Origin: Atherinomorus stipes
Taxonomy: Eukaryota > Chordata > Actinopteri > Atheriniformes > Atherinidae
Assembly: GCA_023101725.1 (NCBI GenBank)
Contig: JALJCO010000010.1
Location: 1-64,000 of the forward strand
Direction of reading: 5' to 3'
DNA length: 64,000 bases
Of this stretch, positions 25,641 through 37,878 are shown one piece after another (the first letter of the stretch is position 1; each line of letters begins with the position of its first letter). The translations under genes and the position numbers were made by a program. The notes below the pieces were generated by a model. That model searched no databases and had not been told where the DNA came from. It worked only from the letters and a program-made list of their open reading frames with translations.

Positions 25641-28600
25641 CGAACAAAAAAACACTAACAGAAACTAGTGATAATGTTTAATGACAACTAGTATTGTCAC
25701 CATTTCTCAGTCGGAGGCTGTTCGTGTTCATTCAGCTCCGTTCAGAGCTCCTGTTCCGGTATCAGGGTGTCAGGTTCTGTGTCTGTGCTCTGTCATGGCA
25801 TGTTTCTGGCAAGTTATTTTACAGTAGCCTGTCACGAAGTTGTGTCTGCTCAGTTTCAAGGCAAACATGATCGAAACTCCGTTTTTTTCCCCCCTAAGCG
25901 TGATTCACTTTCTTGGACAAAGATGCACTCGTCTTTGAATCTGTCAGCTGGCCAAAGATTCCTGCTCCGGCATATTTGAATGAAGTTTTTTGGAGTTCTG
26001 GTCCAAATTGAGTTTTTGTAAAACACTGGGTAGCTTCTAGGGGACATTTTTCAATTAACTCAATGATCTGAAGATATTTTTACTTTAAAAAAGAGAGAGA
26101 AAGAAAGAAAATGGGAAAGGGGGCTGTGTGTCTTAGATGCATTTAACCCAATTTGTTCTTGTTTCCAACAGAAAGAGGTAGAAGCTCAGAAGTTAGGCAG
26201 GCTGCCCAGCTGGAATCGCAGAGAGGGGGTCAGTCAGTGTGCTGGAGCAGGTGGACGGCAAATTAACTGGATCACCAGCAGGTGCAAAGCCCAAGGGCTG
26301 ATGTAAATTCATCAGGACTTAGATGGGGCAGTTGGTACCTGGAGCAGAGCCAACATCGTCTCACATGTGTTTTCTCTTCTGGCAGCAGGCTGATTGAACA
26401 CTCATTGTGTTGTCTGTGGCTTTGGCAACAGCCCCTGCACCACAACACACACTCCCTAATTCGATCAGGACAAAAGGACCATGTGCACCTCTCAACTTTG
26501 CATCGCTTTCTCAATTTGCTCATGTGTCAGCGGTTGTGTAACCTTTTTACACAGAGAAAACGATCCTCTGTGTGGGGCATGGGCCGGACATTTAGTTGTG
26601 CAGAGCCGTCAACTTGATAGTCACTCAGAGGAATTCTGGTTATCCAGGATGGACACATTTATTCCTCTGCAGGAAACGGTGAGCTCCATTGCTCGTATTG
26701 GGAGTTCTCTGTAACATTTTCCCCTCGCGAGCTCAGCCTACGCGTTTAGCTGCCTGTGTGTCCTTTGCTGAGCTTATTTTAGATAGTAGTGATTCCCCTG
26801 GTTGTAGCTGAGTGAAACAGTCCTGGTATTCAACCCAGATGGTGACGCTCCATGAGGTGAAAGACTGTGGCCCAGCTGTAAATATTTAACAGTGCTGTGA
26901 TGCTGTCTTTGCCAGATGTCTGCATTAAACAACTCTGATTACACATCCCACAGTTTACATAGTTGGAGAAACAGGAGCATGTGGCATTTAGATGCAGCGG
27001 CCGCACTTGTTAGCTTTCCAGGCATTTCCTTTGAAGAGTCTCTCTCTTGTGCAGCTAAAAATTGTTTATTAGATTTTTCACACAAGTCTTCATCAAAGGC
27101 ATCTCTAAAATGTTATGTGATGTGCAGGTTCACAGACAAGTGTAGCAGGACGTGAGAAGATGGACACAAAAGAGGAAGCTCTGTAGCCCGCCAGCGTACA
27201 TCTGACATAACAAACATGAAACAAATGGGCTTTTTCATAATATGATTCGCGTGCATTTTGTGTGTATACCACGTTCAGATGGAGTCATTTTTTATTTTTG
27301 CAGCTTGGTGGAGTTGTGTTTTGAAAAAGGCAGGTGTTGTGGTTTCTCCCTATGTGAAAATGGATCTGTATGCACTGTTTAGTGCGTGTCTGATTGCTCT
27401 CAGCAGGGCTGGTTCCAAAAATCAATCTTGGTACTTTAAACAAGCGCATCCAAAACAAATTATAAGAAGGAGTAATAATTCTCTTTAGCTGCTTCATTCG
27501 TCAAAGAGAATGGAAAGATTTGTTTGCTCTGTGGAAATTATGCTTTTCTCTTTTTTTTTATGGCTTATTCGTTCATGCTTAGCAACCACCTGTCGTCTTC
27601 TCTCACAGCTGAATCTTTTTGAGGCCTTTTCGTCTGGAAAGTTTGCAGGTTCCGTTTGCAGATACACCTGATGTAAAGGAGGCAGCTGGGGGTAAAACTA
27701 CCAGATAAAATTCTTGGCTGTATAAGCAGTAATACTACAACCCTGTTATCAGTTTTCTGAATCTGTCCTTGAGCAGAGGAGGAACGAAGCGTCACCTGGG
27801 TTGTAAGACAAAGAGCAAACATGAGCCACAAGAAACAAACTAAATCTATTCAAGGCTACTTTTTCCTCCTGGATTATGGTAAATTTCCTCAGATGCGAAA
27901 ATAGAAACTGAGAGACTTGGCTCATTTAAAAAAATGTGTGAGAAATCATAAAAAGCTTGTAGGACGAGTCCTGTGAGAGAAATCCATTCACTTCTGGAAG
28001 GCTGTTAAGACCTCACACTTTTTCAAATCCCTCTTGTTGCTTCTTAATGAAAACAGATGATCTGGTCATTTATGATCTGGATCCCGGGAAGCGAGCGTAA
28101 CAACAGCATCTCAACAGGCCACACTCTGTAAGCCCTTGAGCAAGGCAGTAAACCCCAGCTGTCCAGCAGATCTGCGCAGTTCCCAACAGTAAAACTCCCC
28201 TGCCAGGTGTGTGTGCGCGGAGCCCTAAAAGAAAAACTCCGGTGTAATGTTGGGAATTAAAGGGAGCGAGAGCAAGTGTCGCCCTCATTCAGGCTTGACC
28301 CTCATTCACCCGATGCCAGTGAGTGAAAATATGTTAAATGTCAGTGGGGGGGGGGGGGTATTTGATTGTGTTAGCTTAGATAGTTCTTTATTCTCTCGCT
28401 TAACATTTCCATTATATGAAATAATTCTCTCCTCTGATGTGCGCCTTCAAAGTCTCACAAAGAACAGATGCTGAAACATCTGGAGTCTAGTTTACGGCTA
28501 TTAAAAAAAAAAAAAAAGTCAGTTTGATGGGACACAAAGTGCTCACCAGCGTGCAAGCTCCGAGGTGGCGGCGTGGGCCGTCACCCCCTTTAATTGTGAC

Positions 28601-31600
28601 TAGTGCACGACTAGTTAAAACAGCAGTGTTTATGTGAGGGATTAATTGGTATAGACGCACGTGTCATAAAAGCACAAATCGTAGGAGGTTGAAACATCAA
28701 CAATATAAAACTGCAAACTTCTCCATATAAGCCTGAACCGTCCTGACAGACAGATGGTGTAGACGCCCAGTGCAGATTAAGTCCAGAGTCACAAACATCT
28801 ACCAAAATAATAAATTCTCAAGGCATTTAGCGAGGAATCCCTCTGCCAGCAAGTGTTGCAACAATCCGAAGTGTGATTGGCTGCTGACAGGCTACATTTC
28901 CCTTAGGTTGAGCTCCTCGGCCCTTTCAGATGACAATCTATGCGTACTGTTATTAGATTACCCAAGTTATGGTTTAAAACACATGGCCTTCCAGAGAGCG
29001 GCGTCTGGTATTGGCCAAAGGAAGGCCACTCCTTTTGTATGATATTTAAAAAGAAAACACGCTGTCATCGTCAAATCCAGGAGTGTGAATCACAGGAGTA
29101 TCATGAGCCATCAGCTCTCAGGAGTATGCATGCCACTGAAGTTAGTAATGCCTGCGCAGCGGTGATGGGCACCCGACGTGCAACCACAGCCACCAGCCCT
29201 CAGTTTCACCTCTTCAACTTTGTAACCTCACATTCTCCAGCAACGATCGGGTTGCAGGTTTTCAGCTACAGGCTAAAACTTAAAGAACGGCTGCAGGGCT
29301 GGAATTTCTTTTTTTGTCTTCTATAAAATAATCCCAATCATCTCGAGGCATCATTAACGCGAGCAAGAGTTGGTTTGTCTAAGTGCTCAGATTTGTAAGA
29401 ACACGGGCTTGTATTAAGTGTTAATAAGGCAAGAAGAAATTTGATAGCAAAAATTACACATCCCCGGGGTGATTGAATTTTAGTCATATCCTCACGGAGC
29501 AACAGGGAATCACATCCACCCTGCAAAACAGCAACCCCCCCCACCCCCTCCCCATGCTTTGAAGATTTGAAAGCCCTCTAATTAATAGCATTTTCCCTTT
29601 GTGCTGAAAAAGAATGGTTTACTCAATAGTTGGCACTTGGCATACATACCAACACGTTGTCATCCTGATTTACTGTAACCCTGCATGCCTTTGAAGGGTA
29701 TGAAGGCTGTAAATGTTGTAATGAAGTGAAATGAAGCAAACAAGGGTGTAAAACGAATTTCTCATCATCGTATAATGGAAGCTTCATGAAAAGAAAATTC
29801 ACTTTGTTGCTTTTAACTGCGATACCAGCCGCTCGGGTTTGGTAGCAGCGGCCCTCGCAGCCTGCTTGTTTGTCTTTTGTCGTTCTGCTCGGGCTTAATC
29901 TTGGGCCAGAAGTGGGCTGTTGAATCATGTTTGGCTGTCAGAACAGACGAAAGTGTAAAGCCATATGGCTGAACATACACCAAGAATCCTTTGAGTGGCT
30001 ACCCCCCCCCCTCTATATGCCAACAGCTGGAGAGGAGATGTGGAAGCACCTGCACACCAAATGAACAGCAAACGTCTCTGCGCGCGGGAGCATCTGGAAG
30101 GCTGCGCGCCGATTAACTATTCCAGCACATATTCCTCCATCAGTTCCCGTGCTTGTGAGGTCAGACGTGGCTGGCAGCCGGTCAGGGATGTAGACGTTAA
30201 CTACTACGAGCTTGCCCAACACAGAAAGCAGCCATCTGGGGGAGGGGGGTTGACATGATTCAGCTCATCTCTTGCACTCCAGGGGATGGGTTAGGGTGGA
30301 GGAGGAGAAGGGGGTTCCCACATCTGAGATGAGGTATGGAAGAAACAGGAAACACAAGTTATCGCGTCTGTCTTCTTATGGTCTGTCAGTGGCTGTGCTT
30401 TAAAGCCGCGCAGAACGGCACGGGGAGTTCACGCTGCTATCAAGAGAAGGACTCGCCTTGTCATCGGCTTTTGTGAACGTGTTTACTGAAGGGTCACAGA
30501 TGGAAACGGGGAATATGTGTTATTGAACCCAACTGGGGGATAAAAGCGAGGACAAAGTGTGTGTAGATAAACTTGTTAGCTTCAAACTGTTTTTAGGTGC
30601 TGCATGTGTCACCGCTTTGGAGATGTCAGTCACCAAACATCCAGCAACAAGCCCAGCGTGATGCGGTCGTCTGATTCCCTGCCACTAAACAGCCTTTATG
30701 CCTCGCGCTCTTACCCTTATTTACGATGACACCCGGGAGCATGACCGAAAAACAATCTATTTTATTGCTTGCCACAAGGAAGGCTTTGGGTGGTCTTGTT
30801 GTGTTTCTAACGCCAGGTTTCTTTGTCTATCAGATTCTGGGAATCCTCCAAAGATGTCATCACAAACTGGCTGTTCTAACAGAGAGCGACTCAGAACAAT
30901 CTGTGTTTTTCTTGCAGCTCCGAATCCTTTTGCACGAAACGTTTCGCTGCCGCAGCGGTCACGTCTTGACTGTGTTACAGTCAGGTCAGCGCGTCCCACT
31001 GTAGGGTTCATGTGAATGTAGGTCACATAAGAACAGAGGCTTGTGGTTTGTCCCGCCACTCACTCGCCCATGGGAACACCCACCAGCTGTAGCATAGCGT
31101 TTTCCTGTATTTAGGGATGAGCTTAAATCAGCCACATCAGATCCTTTTGTCTTTGACATTTTTTTGGGCTTATTCATGCCACCTGTGAATAGGGCTGGGA
31201 CCAGGTGCCCCATGAATGGGTATTGCTCTCAGATTAACCGCAGTTCATGTCCCCCTTTTGTTTAAGAGGGTGAATTTTAGAGCAGCCGTGGCCAGGTGAC
31301 TGTCTCAAACACAGACAAAAACCTCTTGGGTTACAGGATAACTTACAGCCCCAATGGGGCAGACAATGACTTGGCCACAAATAAATGTGCTGGCTGACAT
31401 CTTTTCAAATGCCCCAAGTTGTCTCTGTGCAAACATTATACACAGAGAATAGAATGGCCACTTGTACGCGGGTTTCCCTCTAAGAACAAAACTTGGATCA
31501 CTCATCCCTCCTTGCTCCTCCATGGAATCCATCTCGGGTGGTTTAAAGTTGTGGCACGCTTGAGTTTCATGTCATTTCTCACTCTTGATATTTTCTTTGT

Positions 31601-34600
31601 GTCCTGCCAGGAGAGATTACTGTACAGAAATGGCGACTTCCACGCCACAGAGGACAGCAGGGGCATAACTCAGCGAGCGAAAAGGAGTCCCGGCAAGGAG
31701 CCAGAAACAGGTGCGCACTTTTGGATTTGTCATCATTCACCTTTGTTGTTTCCCCTTCTCCTTTCTTTTAGAGGCTTGAAGCCAACGCATGGTTTGCCCC
31801 TCTGCATTTAAAGCTCCCAGCTCGGCTTGTTTAATCACAGAACGTAACCTCCGGTGCACCTTCATCAGTCTATTTGCTGGGCCTCGTAACAGCCTGATGG
31901 GCTCGTTTGTCTGGAAGGAATTGGTTACAGTGTTGATAAAACACTCATGTCAAGCTCAAAGCTCTTAAATTTGCTAAACTGTTTAATGATTTCTCACTTC
32001 TTTGTGGCATTGATTTTCACAGCTTTGCGCTAACTTAAGCAGCTCCACCGCATAATTTTGCCTGGTTTACAGAGCAAGGGATCAGATGGAATGGGATTGA
32101 TTATTACTTGGACAGCAAGCAAGGACAGAACTGGGTTCGGGAGGGTTGCACCAATTTGAAACAGACAGTGAAGCGCTGTTGATTTCCTTCAGTCTCAAAA
32201 TAATACAGAGTCCCCCGAAACATCTTTTCGTACCCACAGCTTGGAATCCAGCTGTGTTACCGATCAGGCCCACCTCAGCATGAGGAACAAAAAATGTAAT
32301 TATCTTCTTGTGAAGGGATTTTTTTAAGAAACTAGGTGGCCATCTCTGACTTCGGCTTTCAGTAATTCCCCACCAAATTGATTTATGTTAATCAATCACT
32401 GTACGGAAAGCCATATGGCCAATATGTCTGAATGAGCTTTTGTAGTTTTTGTTTAGAATCCGAGCTATGCAAATAAAAAAATAAAAAAAAAAATCAAAGC
32501 CTTTGAAGTTTCATGTCTGAGTGCAACAAGTGCACCATGATCACAAGGCATTCCAGCGTCTGTGGCGTGACACTGAATACTTGGGGTGGGGGTGTGTGTG
32601 GAGGGAGGGAGGAGGGGGTTCAGTGATTGTGTTTAAATTAGAAGAAAAAACTCACCTTTGAGACTTTCTACATAAATCAGTAAAGTCCCGAGCCTCTAAA
32701 CACTAATCATTCCCAGGTCTCTCCTCTGCTCTCAGCACACAGACAAAGGCTTTTGTAATCTCAGCCTTAGATGTGTGTTTTTGTGTGTATATATGTGTGT
32801 GTGTGTGCGTTCTCAGCACTCCTAACGGGCACCAGATTCCAGATAGGGCTGCTCGTTAAGAGAAATCTATGCGGATGCATCCAGTCATTTAGCCAGAGGA
32901 GAAACACTGGCCATATGTTTGAGGGGGGACTCAAACTGTGAGGTTTTAAGGTTAAATGGCCTTTGTAGTTATAATGACATGGTAAACACAAGCGAGACGG
33001 CTTTTTCTGTTCTTTTTCTGCTTTTTTTGCAAAAAGGATTCATCAGCTGCGCTAACATGTACACACACACAGAGATGCACACGAGTGGATTTCGTCTTTC
33101 AAGCAGTGACATCGATGCCCGACCAACATCCACGCATGCACACCCACACGCATCGCAGTAAGGGGGGCGTAGGAGGGGGGATACGCATGCACACGTACAC
33201 GCGCTTTCATCTGCATTCTCCATCTGGGCTTAATTCAAAGAAAAAGATTTTGGCAGGATAAAGTATCTCTCTAATGATCTTCTCCAGTTCCACTGCCTGT
33301 GAATGCTTAAGGCACTTGTTCATACAGAGGAGGTGAAACCACACTTACAAATTACTACACTACAAGATACCACAGACTGACATACCTCCACCCCACCGCT
33401 CCGCACACAACATCTGAATCTGTTATTCCAGCCCGTTTGAGATACCTGCGCAGAATGAGCCGGATCTCTGAGGCGTTATCTGAGATGATGGTTGCTCAGA
33501 AGATCTTTTCAGCTCTAATCACGCTCTTTTTCATCCTTTCAGAATCGACCGGAAAGGAGAAAAGGAAAGACAGGAAAAAAGGTATCTGTATTCTTCTGTC
33601 CTGGTCGTTGATAAGAGCGCTGGCTATTTCCTGGAAGCATCATTGAGATGTTTCATATCCAGTAAGGATGCTGGCTTAGTCGTAGTTGGACATTAAGGTT
33701 TCTTCATATTAGTGGATATTTTCGAGGGTGGGGGTAAAAGGGGGGATTTCTTGTCATGCATTAGAGCTGATCTAATTTATTGTCTTTGCAGGGAAGAAAA
33801 AGTCTGTTCCGGGACCTCCCGGTCCCCCGGGTCCCCCAGGTCCACAGGGGCCACCGGGCATCCCTGGAATCCCTGGTATTCCAGGAAATAATGTTGTGGG
33901 GCCTGCAGGACCCCCCGGACCCCCAGGGCCACAGGGACCACCAGGCGTTCAAGGTCCAGCAGGTATAAAATTAAAAAAAAAAGACCTGAGCCAGGGAACA
34001 TGAAAACAAGCGGAGAAGTTTTTTCCTTTTCTTGTTTCTTAGATTACAGCGTTTCCCTGCATGCAGCAACTTTCCCACAGTAGAGGGGGGCTCAAGTTGT
34101 CAAAATTGATTAACTCGCTGCCTGCACAGTGAGAGTGTCTTATTCGGGATGTCGAAGACTGTGCAGAAAAGCAGTGATTTATTTTCAAACTATGTCATTG
34201 TTTGTTTTGTCTAATCACCATCCCTCCTTTGGTTCCTGCGTGGCGTTGGCGTTTTATCATGTCCTTCTCTCGTTCTTCCAGGGGTTCCCGATAAGACCAA
34301 AACAAAGGAATTCCAGGTAAGAGTATGTCAGCTCTTTAAATTTGATTTAATCCCACACGGGGTTCCTGATGAAAGCGCCGTTCTCTCTGTGTTTTTATGA
34401 GAAGGAGATTAGTCACCAGAGGTCTTTTTGTTTTTCAGCCTGCAGTGGTTCATTTACAAGGACAGGAAACAACAATCCAAGTGCGAGAAGGTGGGTTCTC
34501 TGCTCATGCTCAGCAGGAGATGTACTACCATGTTTGACACCGACAAATAAGCAGGAATTATCCCTGTCAGTGTCATATGTCAAACACCCACATCTGGAGT

Positions 34601-36749
34601 AAAACCAGAGGACGGGCTCGCCAAACATCAGAATTACAAGAAAATAAATAAAATCACTTAAGATTGTTTACATGCCATTGATGGTTTACACCAGAGAGTC
34701 CATGTTTTAAAACATGCTGCTCTCTCTGGTGCTTTTATGAAATATTAACACAAATATTTATGTAGATGGAACAATTTCCCTGAATATTTACTGTGATATT
34801 GTATAAGATTATATATTTTTTGCAGTAATCCTGCAGCTATTACATGTTTGGTAACCAGAACTTGTAGAAAGAAAGTCGATAACCTCAGCTCAGGAGCAAA
34901 AAGCCTTGCATGCTAGCAGAGGATGCTGCATCACGATTTCGGTCTAAAAAGAGTGTAAGCATCATTAGCGAGTTTATATTTTGTCAGCACTGAGCTCTGG
35001 TTTTAGTTAAACACTGCTGAGGGCTGTTTATGTTGACCGTTTGCCTCTTGTGTGTTTGTTGTGACATGTTTAGATCTGTCTCAAGGGGTCCTCAGGAACT
35101 GGAAGATGGTGTCCATCCATCACCGCGTGTTCAAAATGCACTCTCGCACCGGACAGCTTGAGGTGCTGTTGGACGGTGTCTACTTCATATATAGTCAGGT
35201 AGAAGTGAGTACGGTCCTTGACGTAACTCTTTAAATTTACAGTTGAGTTTAAAAGAACTGGCATTTGAGCTTAAATAAAACCCTGATTGCTTTGTTACTG
35301 TTTGAATTACGCAGCACCGTGCAAAAGTCCCGAGCCACCCCTCGTTTCATTATACTTTACTTCTAAGGAGCCCGACTTTCTTGTAATCTTTTTAAAGCGG
35401 TATTGAGTAACAGTCTTTCAAGCTTTCTGAAGTCTTTTCAATTTCTTTTCCACTTGCTGTCAGGCGAGCATTGTGCCTGATCACATTCAGAAGAAGGTTT
35501 TTTGTTTGTTGAGCTCCTTAATGCTGACCTACTGTATGAGTCATTCAAGCCTAAAGAAAGACGCTAATTTAAGAAATTAACAAGTTTTATGATTACAAAT
35601 GATGGACAACTTTATTTTATACCATAAAATGGTATCCTTGGCTCCCATTCTACCAGCGGCCTGATACAAAGATGAATAGCTTGTTCTCTTGTCTTTAGTT
35701 GCCTCGTTGCTTGAGGGTTTGGCTGCATTTTTTTGCACCAATAAAGTGATTCCCAAGAGATTTTGGCTAAAAGTTTGGCATTTCTCATTTAGAATTAGCT
35801 TGAGTATATAGTGTGCAGTGCATTTTGGTGGGGGAAAAAAGTTAAGGAAACTTAACAAGTTGACATAAGATAAAAAAAAAAAGTGCCATCTGATTTTCCT
35901 AAGTAATCCAGCAAAGACTGTGAGATGCATCTGGCCCTTCAGTTGATCCGTTTACACTTTTCCAAAGCCTCGTCAGAAACGGTCTCTGTGGAAGGAGGCT
36001 GTTGTCAAGATGCCATTCTTAAGAAAAGGAAGTAGGGAGAGAAGGCTGAGGTGTGCCAAATGACATAAGACCTGAACTGAACATTACTGGCAACAGCTCT
36101 TGCGGAGTGATGAACTGTCCCCACGGCCCAGATCTCAACGTTATTCCAGCAGTGTGGGATCATCCTGACAGAGAACGGAACTAAAGGGAGCCAACATCCA
36201 CAGAAGAGCTTTGAAATGTCCTTCAAGAAGTCTGGAGAGCTGTTTCTGAAGACTACTTAGACAAAGTAGAAAAGCACTCGAAGAGCGCAGACCTCCGCCA
36301 AGCAGTTCATGTCCCCCTCATATTGTGATTCACACCTAAACTTTTATTGCTACATGTCTTTTTATTAAATTTGTTTCTGTTTAGAAAGTTTAAACTGGAA
36401 AGTTCGCAGTTCACATATGTACCTGTAAAAACCAGAGCTCATATGATATAGATGAATACATGATTTATTACAGTATATTTGTAAGCATACATTAAAGGCG
36501 CTATAGAACATGTTTCGGCATTTCAGAAAGCAGAGACTGTGAGCAAGACTAACCTGCTAGATTCCCAGCTCCCTCCTCCGGCCACAGAGTAACATGCACG
36601 AGCCACTCCAGTGTTTAGCAGACAGCAGGTACAGATTCTCCATCACTATTACTTCAGGAGTCATTTCCAAAAATCGGTATTTCCATTATGGCGGTTTTCT
36701 TCTGGATCTAGCTCCGTTGCTATTGAAGATGCGTCAATTCCGTTGACAT

Positions 36750-36780
<31 letters not shown>

Positions 36781-37878
36781 AGAGTCATTTACAATGGCTA
36801 CAATTTGGTGTTAAGTTGCATATCTGCACCTTCATTTGTTACCTTTCAGCCTTGAAAATTCCAATAACTCCCTTATTTTTGTGTGTTCTGGATCATAGAA
36901 TCCAGAATTTTCTCTGGATCTAGATCAGCTTTCAAACATTTTAGAACTCGTTAGTTATAGATCCTGTGTAATTTTTTACCAAACACTTGGGCCATTTGTA
37001 TGGACTTATATGCAAAAATTTCAAAATTTGTCATGATGAAAACTTCCTGGATCCGGAAGGTGATCCGGATCATCACCAAAATTTATTGGTTCGTCCTTGG
37101 GCTGAGGCACACGGCTGGTGAAAATTTCAGGTCAATCTGTCCTGAACTTTTTCTCTAAAGTTGCTGACAGACAGATAAAAAGACAGACAAACCAACACTA
37201 CCAAAAACATAACCTTCTTGGCGGAGGTAAAAAATGACAAAAAGCACATCTCAGCACATCTTTATTAAAGAATAAAAGCAGTCTCACCAAATATTGAATA
37301 TAAAGCTTGTTGAAATTGTCTAAACTCTGGTCCTGTTAAAGCCCCTGTACCCATTTCATATTTTTCTGGAAATGTATAAAGAAATAAGGGTCAGCTGAAG
37401 ACTTTTGCACAGTGCCGCACCACAAGACTGACTTAAATTCTTTCTCACTGTGGCTAAATGTGGAGCTCTATAACTCATACTCATATTGGCCAGTCTCATT
37501 CTGCAGCTGTTAAAGTGTAAAACAAGGATTTTAATGGTTATGTGAGCTTGTTTTGACGACCCCTCTCAGTCTTGTGTGATTTATTTTTTTTCTATGCCCC
37601 CCTCTCTCCACCAGGTGTACTACCTCAACTTCACTGACATCGCCAGCTATGACGTGATGGTGGACTCCAACCCGTTCCTCCGCTGCACCTGCAGCATCGA
37701 GACGGGCCAGCGCAAGTTCAACACCTGCTACACGGCTGGGGTGAGCCCGCTCCGCGCCGGCCAAAGGATCTCCATACGCATAGCGCACGAGTACACACTC
37801 ATCAACATGACCAACCACACCACCTTCCTGGGAAGTGTCAGACTTGGAGAGGCTCCATCTGCTGGACAGAACGGATAA
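25306..37878 (+). CDS. eda: Ectodysplasin A (Eda), TNF-family ligand, complete
   Basis: Coding exons are 25306-25626, 31611-31710, 33543-33581, 33792-33962, 34282-34316, 34439-34490, 35074-35204 and 37615-37878; all have GT-AG introns and compatible phases, giving 370 residues (human EDA-A1 has 391). In order: a cytoplasmic tail; a signal anchor at about 34-54; a furin site RAKR at 129-132; a basic stretch at about 145-157; a collagen-like Gly-X-Y region at about 160-211; and a TNF domain at about 223-364 with N-glycosylation sequons at 288, 347 and 350. The shed trimer signals through EDAR or XEDAR to NF-kB in placode, scale, tooth and fin-ray development. The ATG at 25,306 is chosen because it gives a vertebrate-like N terminus directly before the anchor. 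The next gene begins 987 bp after the stop. Confidence 0.96.
25627..31610 (+). other. eda intron 1, about 6.0 kb
   Basis: This is the largest eda intron. It has no coding exon that I can support and little recognisable transposon sequence, but it has G- or C-runs near 28,347 and 30,002. Long first introns of developmental genes often carry enhancers; that is inference here. Confidence 0.6.
31611..31710 (+). CDS. eda: eda exon 2 (furin cleavage region)
   Basis: Encodes residues 108-140 plus one base of 141. It contains QRAKRSP, a furin-type R-X-K-R site at 129-132, matching the protease-cleaved region that releases soluble EDA. Acceptor CCTGCCAG; donor G/GTGCGC. The exon ends in phase 1, like human exon 2. 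Confidence 0.92.
33543..33581 (+). CDS. eda: eda exon 3 (basic linker)
   Basis: A 39-nt microexon encoding [13 protein letters not shown] across both junctions. The lysine/arginine cluster corresponds to the basic linker before the collagen region, a possible heparan-sulfate-binding stretch by analogy with mammals. Confidence 0.85.
33792..33962 (+). CDS. eda: eda exon 4 (collagen-like domain)
   Basis: Encodes a run of Gly-X-Y triplets rich in GPP and GIP, with one interruption (GNNVV) in the middle. The mammalian protein has the same layout with an interruption GTTVM. The region promotes bundling of trimers. Confidence 0.95.
34282..34316 (+). CDS. eda: eda exon 5 (spacer to TNF domain)
   Basis: A 35-nt exon encoding [12 protein letters not shown] across the upstream junction. 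It links the collagen region to the first TNF-domain strand. Donor CAG/GTAAGA. Confidence 0.85.
34439..34490 (+). CDS. eda: eda exon 6 (first TNF-domain strand)
   Basis: Encodes [17 protein letters not shown], residues 223-239, near-identical in layout to mammalian EDA at the same position. Donor G/GTGGGT. Confidence 0.93.
35074..35204 (+). CDS. eda: eda exon 7 (TNF domain; alternative A1/A2 donor)
   Basis: Encodes residues 240-283, ending YFIYSQVE. Two donors are available: one after SQ (CAG/GTAGAA, exon ending at 35,198) and one six bases later after SQVE (GAA/GTGAGT, ending at 35,204). The longer form is the A1 isoform type, the shorter the A2 type. Confidence 0.94.
35321..37420 (+). mobile_element. 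Tc1-like element in eda intron 7, interrupted by another repeat
   Basis: The left end GCAGCACCGTGCAAAAGTCC (35,321) and the inverted right end (finishing CACAGTGCCGCAC at about 37,420) share CAC[C/T]GTGCAAAAGTC. A decayed transposase frame at about 36,010-36,110 reads [15 protein letters not shown] and, after stops, WQQLLRSDE, like the first catalytic-Asp region of Tc1 transposases. The repeat at 36,270-37,230 is inserted inside it. Confidence 0.65.
36270..37230 (+). mobile_element. Dispersed repeat, copy 2, inside the Tc1-like element
   Basis: Matches the copy at 20,244-20,948 through most of its length, including the GATCCGGATCA-type middle and the GACAGACAGA tail ending CTTCTTGGCGGAGGT. 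A run of 30 C at 36,751-36,780 replaces a short non-C sequence found in copy 1. No coding capacity is seen. Confidence 0.65.
37615..37878 (+). CDS. eda: eda exon 8 (rest of TNF domain, stop)
   Basis: Encodes residues 284-370 from VYYLNFTD to a [10 protein letters not shown] end and TAA. Sequons are NFT, NMT and NHT. Cys307 and Cys321 occupy the positions I recall as the human disulfide pair. A further human cysteine in the GVCLL segment is replaced here (GVSPL), while an extra cysteine (CTC) appears next to the first. The 150-aa minus-strand frame over this exon is a shadow. Confidence 0.95.
   Translation: MYYLNFTDIASYDVMVDSNPFLRCTCSIETGQRKFNTCYTAGVSPLRAGQRISIRIAHEYTLINMTNHTTFLGSVRLGEAPSAGQNG

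Noticed and set aside
25627..31610. A microRNA in an eda intron like mammalian MIR676
   Set aside because: No matching mature sequence or convincing hairpin was recognised by eye.
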